Assembly: GCA_030599055.1 (NCBI GenBank)
Contig: JAUVOS010000005.1
Span: 1 to 24,947, forward strand
DNA: 24,947 bases
Origin: Lutibacter sp.
Lineage (GTDB): Bacteria; Bacteroidota; Bacteroidia; Flavobacteriales; Flavobacteriaceae
Direction of reading: 5' to 3'
The translations under genes were made by a program, and so were the position numbers. The notes under the pieces are model-generated. The model saw nothing but the letters and a program-made list of their open reading frames with translations. It did not search any database and was not told where the DNA came from. Below are positions 1 through 9,990 of the stretch, in pieces. The stretch's first letter is position 1. The number at the start of each line of letters is the position of its first letter.

Positions 1-1279
1 CAAAATCATAATTATATCCTGTCCAATTAGAGCGTTGAACTGGTGTTTTTTCTCCTTCATCAAAAGATGCAGTATATCCCCATTTTATCTTATCTGCTGT
101 TCCTATTCCTCTCCAGGTAATTGTAACTCCATTTAAAGGATCATCTGTACTACCAAATCTAATATGTTTTACATAATTTGCAGCATTAGGACTAGCTATT
201 ATATCCATATCAAGACCTAAATCAGAACTTGAAGCTGATACATTATGTACTTCAACAGCAATTACGTTTGTTCCTTCAATAAATGCTGATAAAGGTATAT
301 CTGTTATTTCGGTATAGCTATTTTCATTACCATTACCTGAAGCATAGTCTGAATATAAAGGTGTTCCTGCGTCCATATTTAGCCTTGCTATTTCAGTTCC
401 ATTAACGTAAATCACAGCACCATCATCTGATAAAAGATTAATCACATAACTTTTCTCACTACCTTTTGTATAATTAATAGTTTTTCTAAAATATGTAGTT
501 GGGTACTTATCATTTGGATCAGCTCCATAACTTATCGTAGTTTGAATAGTTCCTGCATTAATGGTTCCATAACCTAATATAGCATTACCTGCACTCCAAC
601 TTGAATCGTCAAAAGCTGTTTCTTTCCATACAATTCCTTGATCAGAACCATCATCCAGATATTTCCATTCTGCACCTTTTGTAATAACATAGACCGTAGC
701 AAACTCAAGGGCATTTAATTCCATATCAAAGCCAAGATCAGAACTTGTAGCTGAAGTATTATGTACTTCAACAGCAATTACATTTGTTCCTTCAACTAGT
801 GACCCTAAAGGTATTTCCATTAGGGTATAGCTATCTTCATTACCATTACCTGAAGAATAGTCTGAATATAAAGGTATTCCTGCATCCATATTTAGCCTTG
901 CTATTTCAGTTCCATTAGCGTAAATCACAGCACCATCATCTGCCAAAAGATTAATATTGTAACTTTCCTCGCTACCAACTGTATAGTCAATAGTTTTTCT
1001 AAAATATGTAGTTGGGTACTTATCATTTTCATCAGGTCCAAAACTTATTACAGTTGTAACAGCTCCTGCATTAATGGTTCCATAACCTAATATAGCATCA
1101 CCTGAATCCCAACTTGAGTCGTCAAAAGCTGTTTCTTTCCAAGCGGTTCCTTGATCAGAACCATCATCTAGAAATTTCCATTCTGCTCCTTTCGAAATAA
1201 TTTGCGCGTCAACAATATTTACCATCATAAACAATGCTAGTAAAATGCTAGAAAAATAATAATTTTTAATGTTATTCAT
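1..1279 (-). CDS. Secreted protein with two tandem duplicated domains and a purple-acid-phosphatase-like domain (3' end outside window)
   Basis: The frame opens at ATG 1279 and stays open to base 1, so at least 426 codons are present and the C-terminus is missing. Residues 1-25 form a signal peptide (short basic start, hydrophobic stretch, VDA before Q26), so the product is probably exported. Residues 27 to about 188 and 198 to about 359 are two copies of one domain, each with GAEWK, LDDGSDQG, KETAFDDSSW, LGYGTINAG, YFRKTI, DDGAVIY and NVIAVEVHN. This looks like a galactose-binding-type beta jelly roll. From about residue 365 the sequence (HIRFGSTDDPLNGVTITWRG, then WGYTASF) resembles the fibronectin-like N-terminal domain of purple acid phosphatases and related metallophosphoesterases. 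The catalytic domain would lie outside the window, so the enzymatic call is an inference. No conserved partner is adjacent; the next gene upstream belongs to the rpoBC operon and ends in a terminator. Confidence 0.7.
   Translation of the reverse strand, partial: MNNIKNYYFSSILLALFMMVNIVDAQIISKGAEWKFLDDGSDQGTAWKETAFDDSSWDSGDAILGYGTINAGAVTTVISFGPDENDKYPTTYFRKTIDYTVGSEESYNINLLADDGAVIYANGTEIARLNMDAGIPLYSDYSSGNGNEDSYTLMEIPLGSLVEGTNVIAVEVHNTSATSSDLGFDMELNALEFATVYVITKGAEWKYLDDGSDQGIVWKETAFDDSSWSAGNAILGYGTINAGTIQTTISYGADPNDKYPTTYFRKTINYTKGSEKSYVINLLSDDGAVIYVNGTEIARLNMDAGTPLYSDYASGNGNENSYTEITDIPLSAFIEGTNVIAVEVHNVSASSSDLGLDMDIIASPNAANYVKHIRFGSTDDPLNGVTITWRGIGTADKIKWGYTASFDEGEKTPVQRSNWTGYNYDF
205..1201 (-). 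repeat. Tandem 513-bp intragenic duplication (two copies)
   Basis: Coding positions 1201 to about 715 and 688 to about 205 are copies offset by exactly 513 bp (171 codons). Long stretches are almost identical in DNA, for example around 361-440 against 874-953. The reading frame is kept, so each copy encodes the same domain. The low divergence suggests a recent duplication or ongoing gene conversion. Confidence 0.85.
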
Positions 1280-1317
1280 TTTTTTCAATTTTTATAATTA
1301 ATTACTCTGCTAAAATA

Positions 1318-1325
1318 CAAATTTA
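1318..1325 (-). promoter_or_regulatory. Candidate -7 box of the secreted phosphatase-like gene
   Basis: Read on the minus strand, 1325-1318 is TAAATTTG, a perfect match to the Bacteroidota -7 element TAnnTTTG, 39 bases before the ATG at 1279. No good TTTG lies 19 bases upstream, so the call is weak. A 7-bp inverted repeat (1352-1358 with 1364-1370) lies just upstream and could be an operator. Confidence 0.3.
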
Positions 1326-1401
1326 AAATTTACAATTAAATCTATTGATTGATTTTGCCTACTGCAAAATTTAATTGGTTTATAACTTTTTCTAATTTAT
1401 C

Positions 1402-1441
1402 AAAAAAAAAAAAAAAACACCAAATAAATTTGGTGTTTTTT
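1402..1441 (-). terminator. Intrinsic terminator of the rpoBC-DUF3467 operon
   Basis: Arms 1415-1424 and 1429-1438 are exact reverse complements (core ACACCAAA/TTTGGTGT) with a 4-base loop. On the minus strand the hairpin runs into about 16 T residues (plus-strand A tract 1402-1417). It lies 50 bases past the stop of the last gene. The other side is also T-rich (1436-1441), so it could act in both directions. Confidence 0.85.
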
Positions 1442-1490
1442 AACTATTAAGATTAACAAGCAAAGGTTATAATAAACTACGAATCCGATA

Positions 1491-1811
1491 TTACGCTTGG
1501 CCAGTTGGACCAAAATTCATAGGAATTTGAGGGTGTTTATCATAATCTTTTATCTCGCCATGTGCTTTTTCAAACTTTTTAACATTATCTGCTAAAGCTT
1601 TAGCCAAGCGCTTGGCGTGTTGTGGTGTTAAAATAATACGTGATTTTACTTTTGCCTTTGGTTTCCCCGGCATAATACTTATAAAATCAATAACAAATTC
1701 TGATACAGAATGATTAATAATAGCCAAATTTGAATAAATTCCTTCGGCTATGTCTTCGGGTAACTCAATATTTAGTTTCCCATCTTGGTTTTGCTTTTTT
1801 TGATTGTTCAT
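1491..1811 (-). CDS. DUF3467 family protein
   Basis: A 106-residue protein beginning MNNQKKQNQDGKLNIELPED. I chose ATG 1811 rather than the upstream in-frame ATG at 1883 because 1811 leaves one base after the rpoC stop (rpoC ends at 1813), matches the family's usual length of about 100 residues, and places the conserved LNIELPEDIAEGIYSNLAII segment near the N-terminus. The body (FVIDFISIMPG, KVKSRIILTPQHAKRLAKAL) is typical of DUF3467, a small family with no assigned biochemical role. There is no signal peptide or membrane segment, so it is presumably cytoplasmic. The one-base gap implies translational coupling with RNA polymerase beta-prime. It is the last gene before a strong terminator. 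Family assignment is by recognition of the sequence; function is unknown. Confidence 0.9.
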   Translation of the reverse strand: MNNQKKQNQDGKLNIELPEDIAEGIYSNLAIINHSVSEFVIDFISIMPGKPKAKVKSRIILTPQHAKRLAKALADNVKKFEKAHGEIKDYDKHPQIPMNFGPTGQA

Positions 1812-1812
1812 A

Positions 1813-4800
1813 TTAGTTATCCATTTCTTGTTGAATTTTGTCCATTTCTGTTTGTGACCCAACAATGTAGTTTTCATAATCACGCATACCCGTTCCTGCC
1901 GGTATTCTTTTACCTACAATTACATTTTCTTTTAAACCTTCCAAATAATCAACTTTTCCACTTACAGCGGCCATATTCAGTACTTTAGTTGTCTCTTGGA
2001 AAGAGGCTGCCGATATAAATGATTTCGTTTGTAAGGAAGCTCTTGTAATACCTTGTACTACTTGTTCTGCAGTTGCCGGTTCAGCATCTTTAGCTTCTAT
2101 CAGGTTTTTATCTAATCTTCGTAGCGCTGAATTAGCATCACGTAATTGACGCGCAGTAAGTAATTGACCTTCTTTAATTTCTTGCGAATCTCCTGCATTT
2201 TCAACTATTTTCATTCCAAAGATTCGATCGTTTTCTTCAATAAAATCGTTTTTATGAACCAATTGATTTTCTAAGAATAAAGTATCACCTGAATCAATAA
2301 TCTTTACTTTTCGCATCATTTGACGAACGACTACTTCAAAGTGTTTGTCGTTAATCTTTACCCCTTGTAAACGATATACTTCTTGTATTTCGTTAACTAA
2401 ATATTCTTGTAATTTTGAAGGACCTTGAATACTCAATATATCTGCAGGTGTTATTGCGCCATCTGATAATGGCATTCCTCCTCTGATAAAATCATTTTCT
2501 TGAACTAGAATTTGATTTGATAATTTAACCAAATATTTTCTGATTTCTTCCGATTTTGTCTCTACAATTATCTCACGATTTCCTCTTTTGATTTTACCAA
2601 AAGAAACGACTCCATCAACTTCAGATACAACTGCCGGATTAGAAGGATTACGTGCTTCAAACAGTTCCGTTACTCGAGGTAATCCACCTGTAATATCACC
2701 GGCTTTACCCGCTGATCGTGGTATTTTTACCAAAATTTCACCTGCATTTACTTCATTATCATCATCAATATTTAAATGAGCGCCAACCGGTAAATTATAG
2801 GTTCGTAATATTTCTCCTTTTTTATCTTCAATAATTAAAGCAGGAATAATTTTTGACTTCCTCTTAGAATCTACAATTATTTTTTCTCTAAATCCTGTTT
2901 GTTCATCAATTTCAACTTTCAGATTTTCTCCTCTTATTATATTTTCAAATCTTATTTTTCCGGAAAATTCAGAAACAATTACACCATTATGTGGATCCCA
3001 TTGACAGACGATATCGTCTTTTTTAATAGTCTTTTTCCCTTTTAAGAAATATTCAGAACCATAAGGTATATTCTTAGTACTCAATACAATTCCGGTATTA
3101 GAATCAATAATTTTTAGCTCAGCTGTTCTAGAAACAACCATGTATTTCTTTTTTCCGGACTCAACTACAGATTCTATTATTCTTAATTCTGATACTTCAA
3201 ATTTTCCATTAAATTTTGAAACTATTTTATTTTCTTCAGATATATTACCGGCAACTCCACCTACGTGAAAAGTACGCAATGTTAATTGTGTTCCCGGTTC
3301 TCCAATAGATTGCGCTGCAATAACGCCAACAGCCTCTCCTTTTTGTACCATTTTATTAGTCGCTAGGCTACGTCCATAACACTTAGCACATATCCCTTTC
3401 TTTGCCTCGCAAGTTAATGCAGAACGAACCTCAACCATGTCAATGGGCGAGTTACTAATTTTTGCAACTGCCTCATCATCAATTAATCCACCTGCTTCAA
3501 CTAATAATTTATCCGTTTGAGGATGATAGATATCGTGTAAAGAAATTCTTCCTAAAATTCGTTCTCCTAAAGATTCAACTACTTCGTCATTTTTCTTTAG
3601 AGCAGAAACCTCTAAACCACGAAGTGTTCCACAATCTCTTTCGTTGATAATAACGTCTTGTGAAACATCGACCAATCTACGTGTTAAATAACCCGCATCA
3701 GCTGTTTTAAGTGCCGTATCTGCAAGACCTTTACGTGCACCGTGTGTAGAAATAAAGTATTCAAGAATCGATAAACCTTCTTTAAAGTTGGAGATAATCG
3801 GATTTTCAATAATATCTCCACCACCTGCAGTAGATTTTTTTGGTTTTGCCATCAATCCACGCATACCTGTCAACTGACGTATTTGGTCTTTTGAACCCCT
3901 TGCGCCAGAATCTAACATCATGTAAACAGAGTTAAAACCTTGTTGATCTTCACGCAAACGTTTCATTGACAATTCTGTCAACTCATTATTTGCAGCAGTC
4001 CAAACATCAATAACTTGATTATAACGTTCCTTAGGACTTAATAAACCAGCATCGTGATTCATAACAATCGCATCTACTTTTTCACGAGCATTTTCGACCA
4101 TTGAGTCTTTCTCCTTTGGAATAATAATATCACCTAAACTAAATGACAAACCTCCTTTAAAAGCAAAATTATATCCCATTTCCTTAATTTTATCAAGGAA
4201 TTTACCAGTTGTTGGGATATCTGTTACTTTTAAAATATTTCCGATAATATCACGTAATGACTTTTTATTTAAGACTTCATTGATATAACCTGCTTCTTCA
4301 GGTACTACTTCGTTAAACAAAACACGACCGACTGTAGTCTCAATAATACGTGTAATCGATTCGCCTTTTTCATCTAAGTCTTTAGTACGAACTTTTATTC
4401 CTGCATTCAAATCGATTACTTTTTCACTAAAAGCAACGATTACCTCTTCAGGTGAATAAAAGGTCATTCCTTCGCCTCTTACTTTTTCGTCTTTTGTCGA
4501 TTTTCTTTCTTTGGTCATATAATATAGACCCAAAACCATATCTTGCGAAGGAACTGTAATAGGAGCTCCATTCGCAGGGTTTAATATACTATGAGATGCC
4601 AATAACAACAATTGTGCTTCAAGAATTGCTTCAGGTCCTAAAGGTAAATGCACCGCCATTTGGTCACCATCAAAATCGGCATTAAAAGCCGTACATGTTA
4701 ATGGATGCAATTGGATTGCTTTCCCTTCAATCATTTTTGGTTGAAAGGCTTGAATACCTAATCTGTGTAAAGTTGGAGCACGGTTTAATAAAACAGGATG

Positions 4801-6105
4801 ATTTTTAATTACATTTTCTAAAATATCCCATACGATTGGTTCTTTTCGATCAATAATCTTTTTCGCTGTTTTTACTGTTTTTACAACACCTCTTTCTATT
4901 AGTTTACGAATAACAAAAGGCTTGTAAAGTTCTGCGGCCATATCTTTTGGAATACCACATTCGTGTAATTTAAGATTTGGTCCAACCACAATTACAGAAC
5001 GAGCTGAATAATCAACCCTTTTACCTAATAAGTTTTGGCGGAATCGTCCTTGTTTACCTTTTAAAGAATCTGATAAGGACTTTAAAGGTCGATTGTTTCT
5101 TGTTTTAACTGCTGATGATTTTCGTGTGTTGTCGAATAATGAATCTGTCGATTCTTGTAACATTCGTTTTTCATTTCGTAATATTACCTCAGGAGCTTTT
5201 ATTTCCATCAATCTTTTAAGACGATTATTACGAATAATTACGCGACGGTATAAATCATTTAAATCTGAAGTTGCAAAACGACCTCCATCGAGCGGAACTA
5301 ATGGTCTTAATTCCGGTGGAATTACAGGAACGGCCTTCATAATCATCCATTCTGGTCTATTCTCTCTATTTTTCTTCGAATCACGGAAAGCTTCCACGAC
5401 ATTTAAACGTTTTAGTGCTTCTGTTTTTCGTTGTTTAGAAGTCTCATTATTTGCCTTGTGTCTCAACTCATAAGAAAGTTCATCTAAATCAAGTCTTGAG
5501 AGTAAAGCAATTAAACATTCTGCTCCCATTTTAGCAATAAACTTGTCAGGATTTTCGTCATCTAAATATTGATTTTCTTGAGGGAGCGCTTCCATGACAT
5601 CCATATATTCTTCTTCAGTCAAGAAATCCATTTTTTGAATGGCTTCTCCTTCGGCATTTTTGGCAATACCAGGTTGTATTACTACGTAGCGTTCGTAGTA
5701 AATAATCATATCTAATTTCTTAGATGGTAAACCTAATAAATAACCCATTTTATTTGGTAAAGATTTAAAATACCAAATATGAGCAACAGGAACTACTAGA
5801 TTGATATGACCTACACGTTCTCTTCGTACTTTTTTCTCAGTTACTTCTACACCACACTTATCACAAACGATTCCTTTATAACGGATTCTCTTGTATTTCC
5901 CACAAGCACATTCATAATCTTTTATGGGACCAAAAATACGTTCACAGAACAAACCATCTCGCTCAGGTTTATGTGTACGATAGTTGATTGTTTCCGGTTT
6001 GATAACCTCTCCTTTTGATTCTTTTAAGATCTTTTCAGGAGACATCAAGCCTATAGAAATTTTATTGAATTTTTTTACTGTATATTTTTCGTTTCTTCTT
6101 GCCAT
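1813..6105 (-). CDS. rpoC: DNA-directed RNA polymerase subunit beta'
   Basis: A 1430-residue beta-prime subunit, which forms the catalytic centre of RNA polymerase with beta. The N-terminal zinc-binding element uses C66, C68, C81 and C84. The catalytic Mg2+ loop NADFDGDQM begins at residue 475, with Asp477, Asp479 and Asp481 coordinating the metal. The second zinc site has C825, C899, C906 and C909. Bridge helix and trigger loop sequences follow (for example GEPGTQLTLRTFHVGG). Length and C-terminal extension fit Bacteroidota RpoC. The gene starts 22 bases after the rpoB stop and is followed within one base by the DUF3467 gene. Start ATG 6105 gives the usual MARRNEKYTVKKFNKISIGL. No frameshift or missing catalytic residue is seen. 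Confidence 0.99.
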   Translation of the reverse strand: MARRNEKYTVKKFNKISIGLMSPEKILKESKGEVIKPETINYRTHKPERDGLFCERIFGPIKDYECACGKYKRIRYKGIVCDKCGVEVTEKKVRRERVGHINLVVPVAHIWYFKSLPNKMGYLLGLPSKKLDMIIYYERYVVIQPGIAKNAEGEAIQKMDFLTEEEYMDVMEALPQENQYLDDENPDKFIAKMGAECLIALLSRLDLDELSYELRHKANNETSKQRKTEALKRLNVVEAFRDSKKNRENRPEWMIMKAVPVIPPELRPLVPLDGGRFATSDLNDLYRRVIIRNNRLKRLMEIKAPEVILRNEKRMLQESTDSLFDNTRKSSAVKTRNNRPLKSLSDSLKGKQGRFRQNLLGKRVDYSARSVIVVGPNLKLHECGIPKDMAAELYKPFVIRKLIERGVVKTVKTAKKIIDRKEPIVWDILENVIKNHPVLLNRAPTLHRLGIQAFQPKMIEGKAIQLHPLTCTAFNADFDGDQMAVHLPLGPEAILEAQLLLLASHSILNPANGAPITVPSQDMVLGLYYMTKERKSTKDEKVRGEGMTFYSPEEVIVAFSEKVIDLNAGIKVRTKDLDEKGESITRIIETTVGRVLFNEVVPEEAGYINEVLNKKSLRDIIGNILKVTDIPTTGKFLDKIKEMGYNFAFKGGLSFSLGDIIIPKEKDSMVENAREKVDAIVMNHDAGLLSPKERYNQVIDVWTAANNELTELSMKRLREDQQGFNSVYMMLDSGARGSKDQIRQLTGMRGLMAKPKKSTAGGGDIIENPIISNFKEGLSILEYFISTHGARKGLADTALKTADAGYLTRRLVDVSQDVIINERDCGTLRGLEVSALKKNDEVVESLGERILGRISLHDIYHPQTDKLLVEAGGLIDDEAVAKISNSPIDMVEVRSALTCEAKKGICAKCYGRSLATNKMVQKGEAVGVIAAQSIGEPGTQLTLRTFHVGGVAGNISEENKIVSKFNGKFEVSELRIIESVVESGKKKYMVVSRTAELKIIDSNTGIVLSTKNIPYGSEYFLKGKKTIKKDDIVCQWDPHNGVIVSEFSGKIRFENIIRGENLKVEIDEQTGFREKIIVDSKRKSKIIPALIIEDKKGEILRTYNLPVGAHLNIDDDNEVNAGEILVKIPRSAGKAGDITGGLPRVTELFEARNPSNPAVVSEVDGVVSFGKIKRGNREIIVETKSEEIRKYLVKLSNQILVQENDFIRGGMPLSDGAITPADILSIQGPSKLQEYLVNEIQEVYRLQGVKINDKHFEVVVRQMMRKVKIIDSGDTLFLENQLVHKNDFIEENDRIFGMKIVENAGDSQEIKEGQLLTARQLRDANSALRRLDKNLIEAKDAEPATAEQVVQGITRASLQTKSFISAASFQETTKVLNMAAVSGKVDYLEGLKENVIVGKRIPAGTGMRDYENYIVGSQTEMDKIQQEMDN

Positions 6106-6127
6106 AATGATTGTCTAATTAGTTGAC

Positions 6128-9100
6128 TTATTCTTCTAAAGTAACATCTAAACCTAAACCTTTCAATTCGTGCATCAATACGTTGAATGATTCTGGTAAA
6201 CCTGGTTCAGGCATCGGTTCACCTTTAACAATTGCCTCATAGGTTTTGGCTCTTCCCATAACATCATCTGATTTTACGGTTAATATTTCACGTAAAATAC
6301 TAGAAGCTCCATAAGCTTCGAGAGCCCAAACTTCCATCTCTCCAAATCTTTGTCCACCAAATTGCGCTTTACCACCTAAGGGTTGTTGTGTAATCAGTGA
6401 ATAAGGTCCAATTGAACGAGCGTGCATTTTGTCTTCAATCATATGACCTAATTTTATCATATAAATCACTCCGACTGTTGCTTTTTGATCAAAACGTTCG
6501 CCTGTCCCACCGTCATATAAATAGGTATGTCCAAACCTTGGCACACCTGCCTCATCTGTCAAAGCATTGATTTGATCTAGAGTAGCTCCATCAAAGATAG
6601 GAGTTGCATATTTTTGACCTAATTTTTGACCTGCCCATCCAAGAACTGTTTCATAAATTTGACCGATGTTCATACGAGAAGGTACACCTAAAGGATTCAA
6701 TACAATATCAACAGGGGTTCCATCTTCTAAGAAAGGTAAATCTTCTTCACGTACAATACGTGCTACAATACCTTTATTACCATGACGTCCCGCCATTTTA
6801 TCACCCACTTTTAATTTACGTTTTTTAGCAATATATACTTTTGCTAATTTTATGATTCCTTTTGCCAGCTCATCTCCCACGGAAATTGTAAACTTCTCAC
6901 GTCTAAGGGAACCTTGTAAATCGTTTAGTTTTATCTTGTAATTATGTACTAATTCTGAAATTAACGCATTTAATTCATCACTTGTTGACCAAACACCTTT
7001 TGTTAAATGAGCGAAGTCTTCAACAGTTCCCAACATTTTTAGAGTAAATTTCTTTCCTTTAGGAAGAATATCTTCACCTAAATCATTTTGAACTCCTTGA
7101 CATGTTTTTCCACTTACTAATTTGAAAAGTTTCTCAATCAAATGTTTTTTAAGATTCTCAAATTTCGTTTCATATTCCACTTCCAATTTTGCAATATCAA
7201 CTTTATCTTTTGCTCGTTTTAATTTATCTTTAACGGCAATTTGAAAGAGTTTTTTATCGACAACAAAACCTCTTAAAGAGGGAGAAGCTTTTAAAGAAGC
7301 ATCTTTTACGTCTCCGGCTTTGTCTCCAAAGATAGCACGTAATAATTTTTCTTCAGGAGTTGGATCAGATTCACCTTTAGGTGTAATTTTACCGATAAGT
7401 ATATCTCCGGGGCTAACTTCTACCCCAATACGTATCATTCCATTTTCATCTAAATCCTTTGTTGCCTCTTCACTTACGTTTGGAATATCATTTGTCAATT
7501 CTTCAGTTCCTAATTTAGTGTCTCGAACATTTAAAGAATATTCATCGATATGAATTGAAGTAAAGATGTCCTCACGAACAACTCTTTCAGAAATAACGAT
7601 GGCATCCTCGAAGTTAAATCCTTTCCATGGCATAAAAGCCACTTTCATATTTCTACCTAAAGCCAATTCACCGTTTTCGGTTGCATAACCTTCACAAAGC
7701 ACTTGTCCTTTTTCAACTCTATCTCCTTTTCTAACAATTGGTTTTAAGTTAATTATAGTACTTTGATTTGTTTTTTGGAACTTTGTTAATTTGTATGTAA
7801 CTTCATCTGGGTCAAAACTTACTGCTCTAATATCATCTGTACGATCATATTTAATAGTAATTTTTTCAGAATCCACATATTCTACTTTTCCTTTGCCAAC
7901 AGCATTTATTAATATACGTGAATCTTGTGCTACTCTTCTTTCCAAACCTGTTCCTACGATAGGTGATTCGGGTTTGAGGAGTGGTACAGCTTGTCGCATC
8001 ATATTAGATCCCATCAATGCACGGTTGGCATCATCATGTTCTAAAAATGGAACTAAAGAAGCTGAAATTGAAGCAATTTGATTGGGTGACACATCCATAT
8101 AGTTGATATCTTCAGGACCAACTACTGGAAAATCACCTTCTTGTCGCGCAATTATTCGAGAATCAACAAATTTACCTTTTTCGTCAATTTGCAGATTTGA
8201 TTGTGCTATATTCATTTCTTCTTCTTCCTCAGCACTTAAATAAATTGGCTCATTTTTAGTATCAACAACACCATTTTCTACTTTTCTATACGGAGTTTCA
8301 ATAAACCCAAGGTTATTTACTTTAGCATAAACAGCTAATGAAGAAATCAAACCAATATTTGGGCCTTCAGGTGTTTCAATTGGACATAATCTACCGTAAT
8401 GTGTAAAGTGAACATCACGAACCTCAAAACCGGCACGTTCTCTTGAAAGACCTCCAGGGCCTAATGCAGATAAACGTCTTTTATGTGTAATTTCAGCAAT
8501 AGGATTGGTTTGATCCATAAACTGAGATAATTGGTTGGTTCCAAAGAATGAATTAATTACAGATGATAATGTTTTTGCATTAATCAAATCAATTGGCGTA
8601 AATACTTCGTTGTCACGAACATTCATCCGCTCGCGGATAGTACGTGCCATACGCGATAAACCAACACCAAACTGATTTGCTAATTGCTCTCCAACTGTTC
8701 GAACACGACGATTTGATAAATGGTCGATATCATCTACTTCAGCTTTAGAATTAATTAATTCAATCAGATATTTAATAATAGTAATAATATCGAGTTTTGT
8801 CAATACGCGTTCGTCAATATCTACATCTAACTCTAATTTTTTATTCATTCTATAACGTCCAACTTCACCTAAGTTATAACGTTGTTCTGAGAAGAATAAT
8901 TTATCGATAATTCCTTTTGCTGTATCATAATCAGGCGGTTCAGCATTACGTAATTGTCTGTAGATATGTTCTACTGCTTCTACTTCAGAATTGGTTGGAT
9001 CTTTTTGTAAGGTATTGTGAATAATTGCGTAATCTGCCTGTAAATTATCCTCCTTGTGTAATAGAATTGTTTTAGAACCTGATTCAATAATATCATCAAT

Positions 9101-9943
9101 ATGTTCTTTTTCTAAAACGGTATCTCTATCAAATACTATTTCATTTCGTTCTATTGATACAACTTCTCCGGTATCCTCATCAACAAAGTCTTCAAACCAT
9201 GTTTTTAAGATACGTGCTGCTGTTTTTCTTCCTAGTACTCTTTTTAATCCGGCTTTAGAAACTTTAATTTCTTCGGCTAAATCAAATATTTCGAGAATAT
9301 CTTTATCACGTTCATATCCGATAGCACGAAATAATGTGGTAACCGGTAATTTTTTCTTACGATCAATATAGGCATACATGACATGGTTAATGTCTGTTGC
9401 AAATTCAATCCATGAACCTTTAAAAGGAATTACTCTTGCTGAATACAATTTAGTACCATTAGCGTGGAATGATTGTCCAAAGAATACGCCCGGTGAACGA
9501 TGAAGTTGGGAAACAATCACACGTTCTGCTCCGTTGATAACAAACGAACCACTATCAGTCATATAAGGTATCGCTCCTAAATATACATCTTGAACAACGG
9601 TTTCAAAATCTTCGTGTTCCGGATCGGTACAATAAAGTTTTAAACGTGCTTTAAGGGGTACGCTATAGGTTAATCCTCTTTCTATACACTCTTGAATTGA
9701 GTAACGAGGAGGATCTACAAAATAATCTAGGAATTCTAATACAAACTGATTACGAGTATCGGTAATAGGAAATATTTCCGAAAAGGTTTTGTATAAACCC
9801 TCGTGATCACGTTCTTCTGCTTTAGTTTGTAGTTGGAAAAAATCCTGAAATGATTTGACTTGAATGTCTAAAAAATCAGGGTATTCAGTGGTTAATTGTG
9901 CAGTTGCAAAATTAATTCTTTCAGTTGCTGTACGTGTTGCCAA
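6128..9943 (-). CDS. rpoB: DNA-directed RNA polymerase subunit beta
   Basis: A 1271-residue beta subunit of RNA polymerase. The rifampicin pocket is at about residues 468-500 (GTNQLSQFMDQTNPIAEITH and onward). The positions that usually mutate to resistance carry wild-type residues: Gln474, Asp477, His487, Arg490, Ser492 and Leu494 (E. coli Q513, D516, H526, R529, S531, L533). Nothing in this cluster predicts resistance. The C-terminal clamp contacts (GGKAQFGGQRFGEMEVWALE) are intact and the protein ends LKGLGLDVTLEE. It follows rplL after a 111-base gap that can fold into competing hairpins, a place where other bacteria tune polymerase against ribosomal-protein synthesis. rpoC follows after 22 bases. 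Confidence 0.99.
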   Translation of the reverse strand: MATRTATERINFATAQLTTEYPDFLDIQVKSFQDFFQLQTKAEERDHEGLYKTFSEIFPITDTRNQFVLEFLDYFVDPPRYSIQECIERGLTYSVPLKARLKLYCTDPEHEDFETVVQDVYLGAIPYMTDSGSFVINGAERVIVSQLHRSPGVFFGQSFHANGTKLYSARVIPFKGSWIEFATDINHVMYAYIDRKKKLPVTTLFRAIGYERDKDILEIFDLAEEIKVSKAGLKRVLGRKTAARILKTWFEDFVDEDTGEVVSIERNEIVFDRDTVLEKEHIDDIIESGSKTILLHKEDNLQADYAIIHNTLQKDPTNSEVEAVEHIYRQLRNAEPPDYDTAKGIIDKLFFSEQRYNLGEVGRYRMNKKLELDVDIDERVLTKLDIITIIKYLIELINSKAEVDDIDHLSNRRVRTVGEQLANQFGVGLSRMARTIRERMNVRDNEVFTPIDLINAKTLSSVINSFFGTNQLSQFMDQTNPIAEITHKRRLSALGPGGLSRERAGFEVRDVHFTHYGRLCPIETPEGPNIGLISSLAVYAKVNNLGFIETPYRKVENGVVDTKNEPIYLSAEEEEEMNIAQSNLQIDEKGKFVDSRIIARQEGDFPVVGPEDINYMDVSPNQIASISASLVPFLEHDDANRALMGSNMMRQAVPLLKPESPIVGTGLERRVAQDSRILINAVGKGKVEYVDSEKITIKYDRTDDIRAVSFDPDEVTYKLTKFQKTNQSTIINLKPIVRKGDRVEKGQVLCEGYATENGELALGRNMKVAFMPWKGFNFEDAIVISERVVREDIFTSIHIDEYSLNVRDTKLGTEELTNDIPNVSEEATKDLDENGMIRIGVEVSPGDILIGKITPKGESDPTPEEKLLRAIFGDKAGDVKDASLKASPSLRGFVVDKKLFQIAVKDKLKRAKDKVDIAKLEVEYETKFENLKKHLIEKLFKLVSGKTCQGVQNDLGEDILPKGKKFTLKMLGTVEDFAHLTKGVWSTSDELNALISELVHNYKIKLNDLQGSLRREKFTISVGDELAKGIIKLAKVYIAKKRKLKVGDKMAGRHGNKGIVARIVREEDLPFLEDGTPVDIVLNPLGVPSRMNIGQIYETVLGWAGQKLGQKYATPIFDGATLDQINALTDEAGVPRFGHTYLYDGGTGERFDQKATVGVIYMIKLGHMIEDKMHARSIGPYSLITQQPLGGKAQFGGQRFGEMEVWALEAYGASSILREILTVKSDDVMGRAKTYEAIVKGEPMPEPGLPESFNVLMHELKGLGLDVTLEE

Positions 9944-9990
9944 TGGAAAAATGGTTTATAATTAGAAAAGAACGAATATATACGCAAAAT

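Noticed and set aside
1352..1370. ATTTTGC/GCAAAAT inverted repeat as an operator of the phosphatase-like gene
   Set aside because: A 7-bp AT-rich repeat occurs easily by chance in such sequence, and no second copy or known regulator pattern supports it.
1812..1883. Longer start for the DUF3467 protein at 1883
   Set aside because: It would extend the protein 24 residues into the rpoC end, with no similarity to the family. ATG 1811 gives the usual length.
8440..8545. Rifampicin-resistance change in rpoB
   Set aside because: The cluster residues at 474, 477, 487, 490, 492 and 494 are all the susceptible type.
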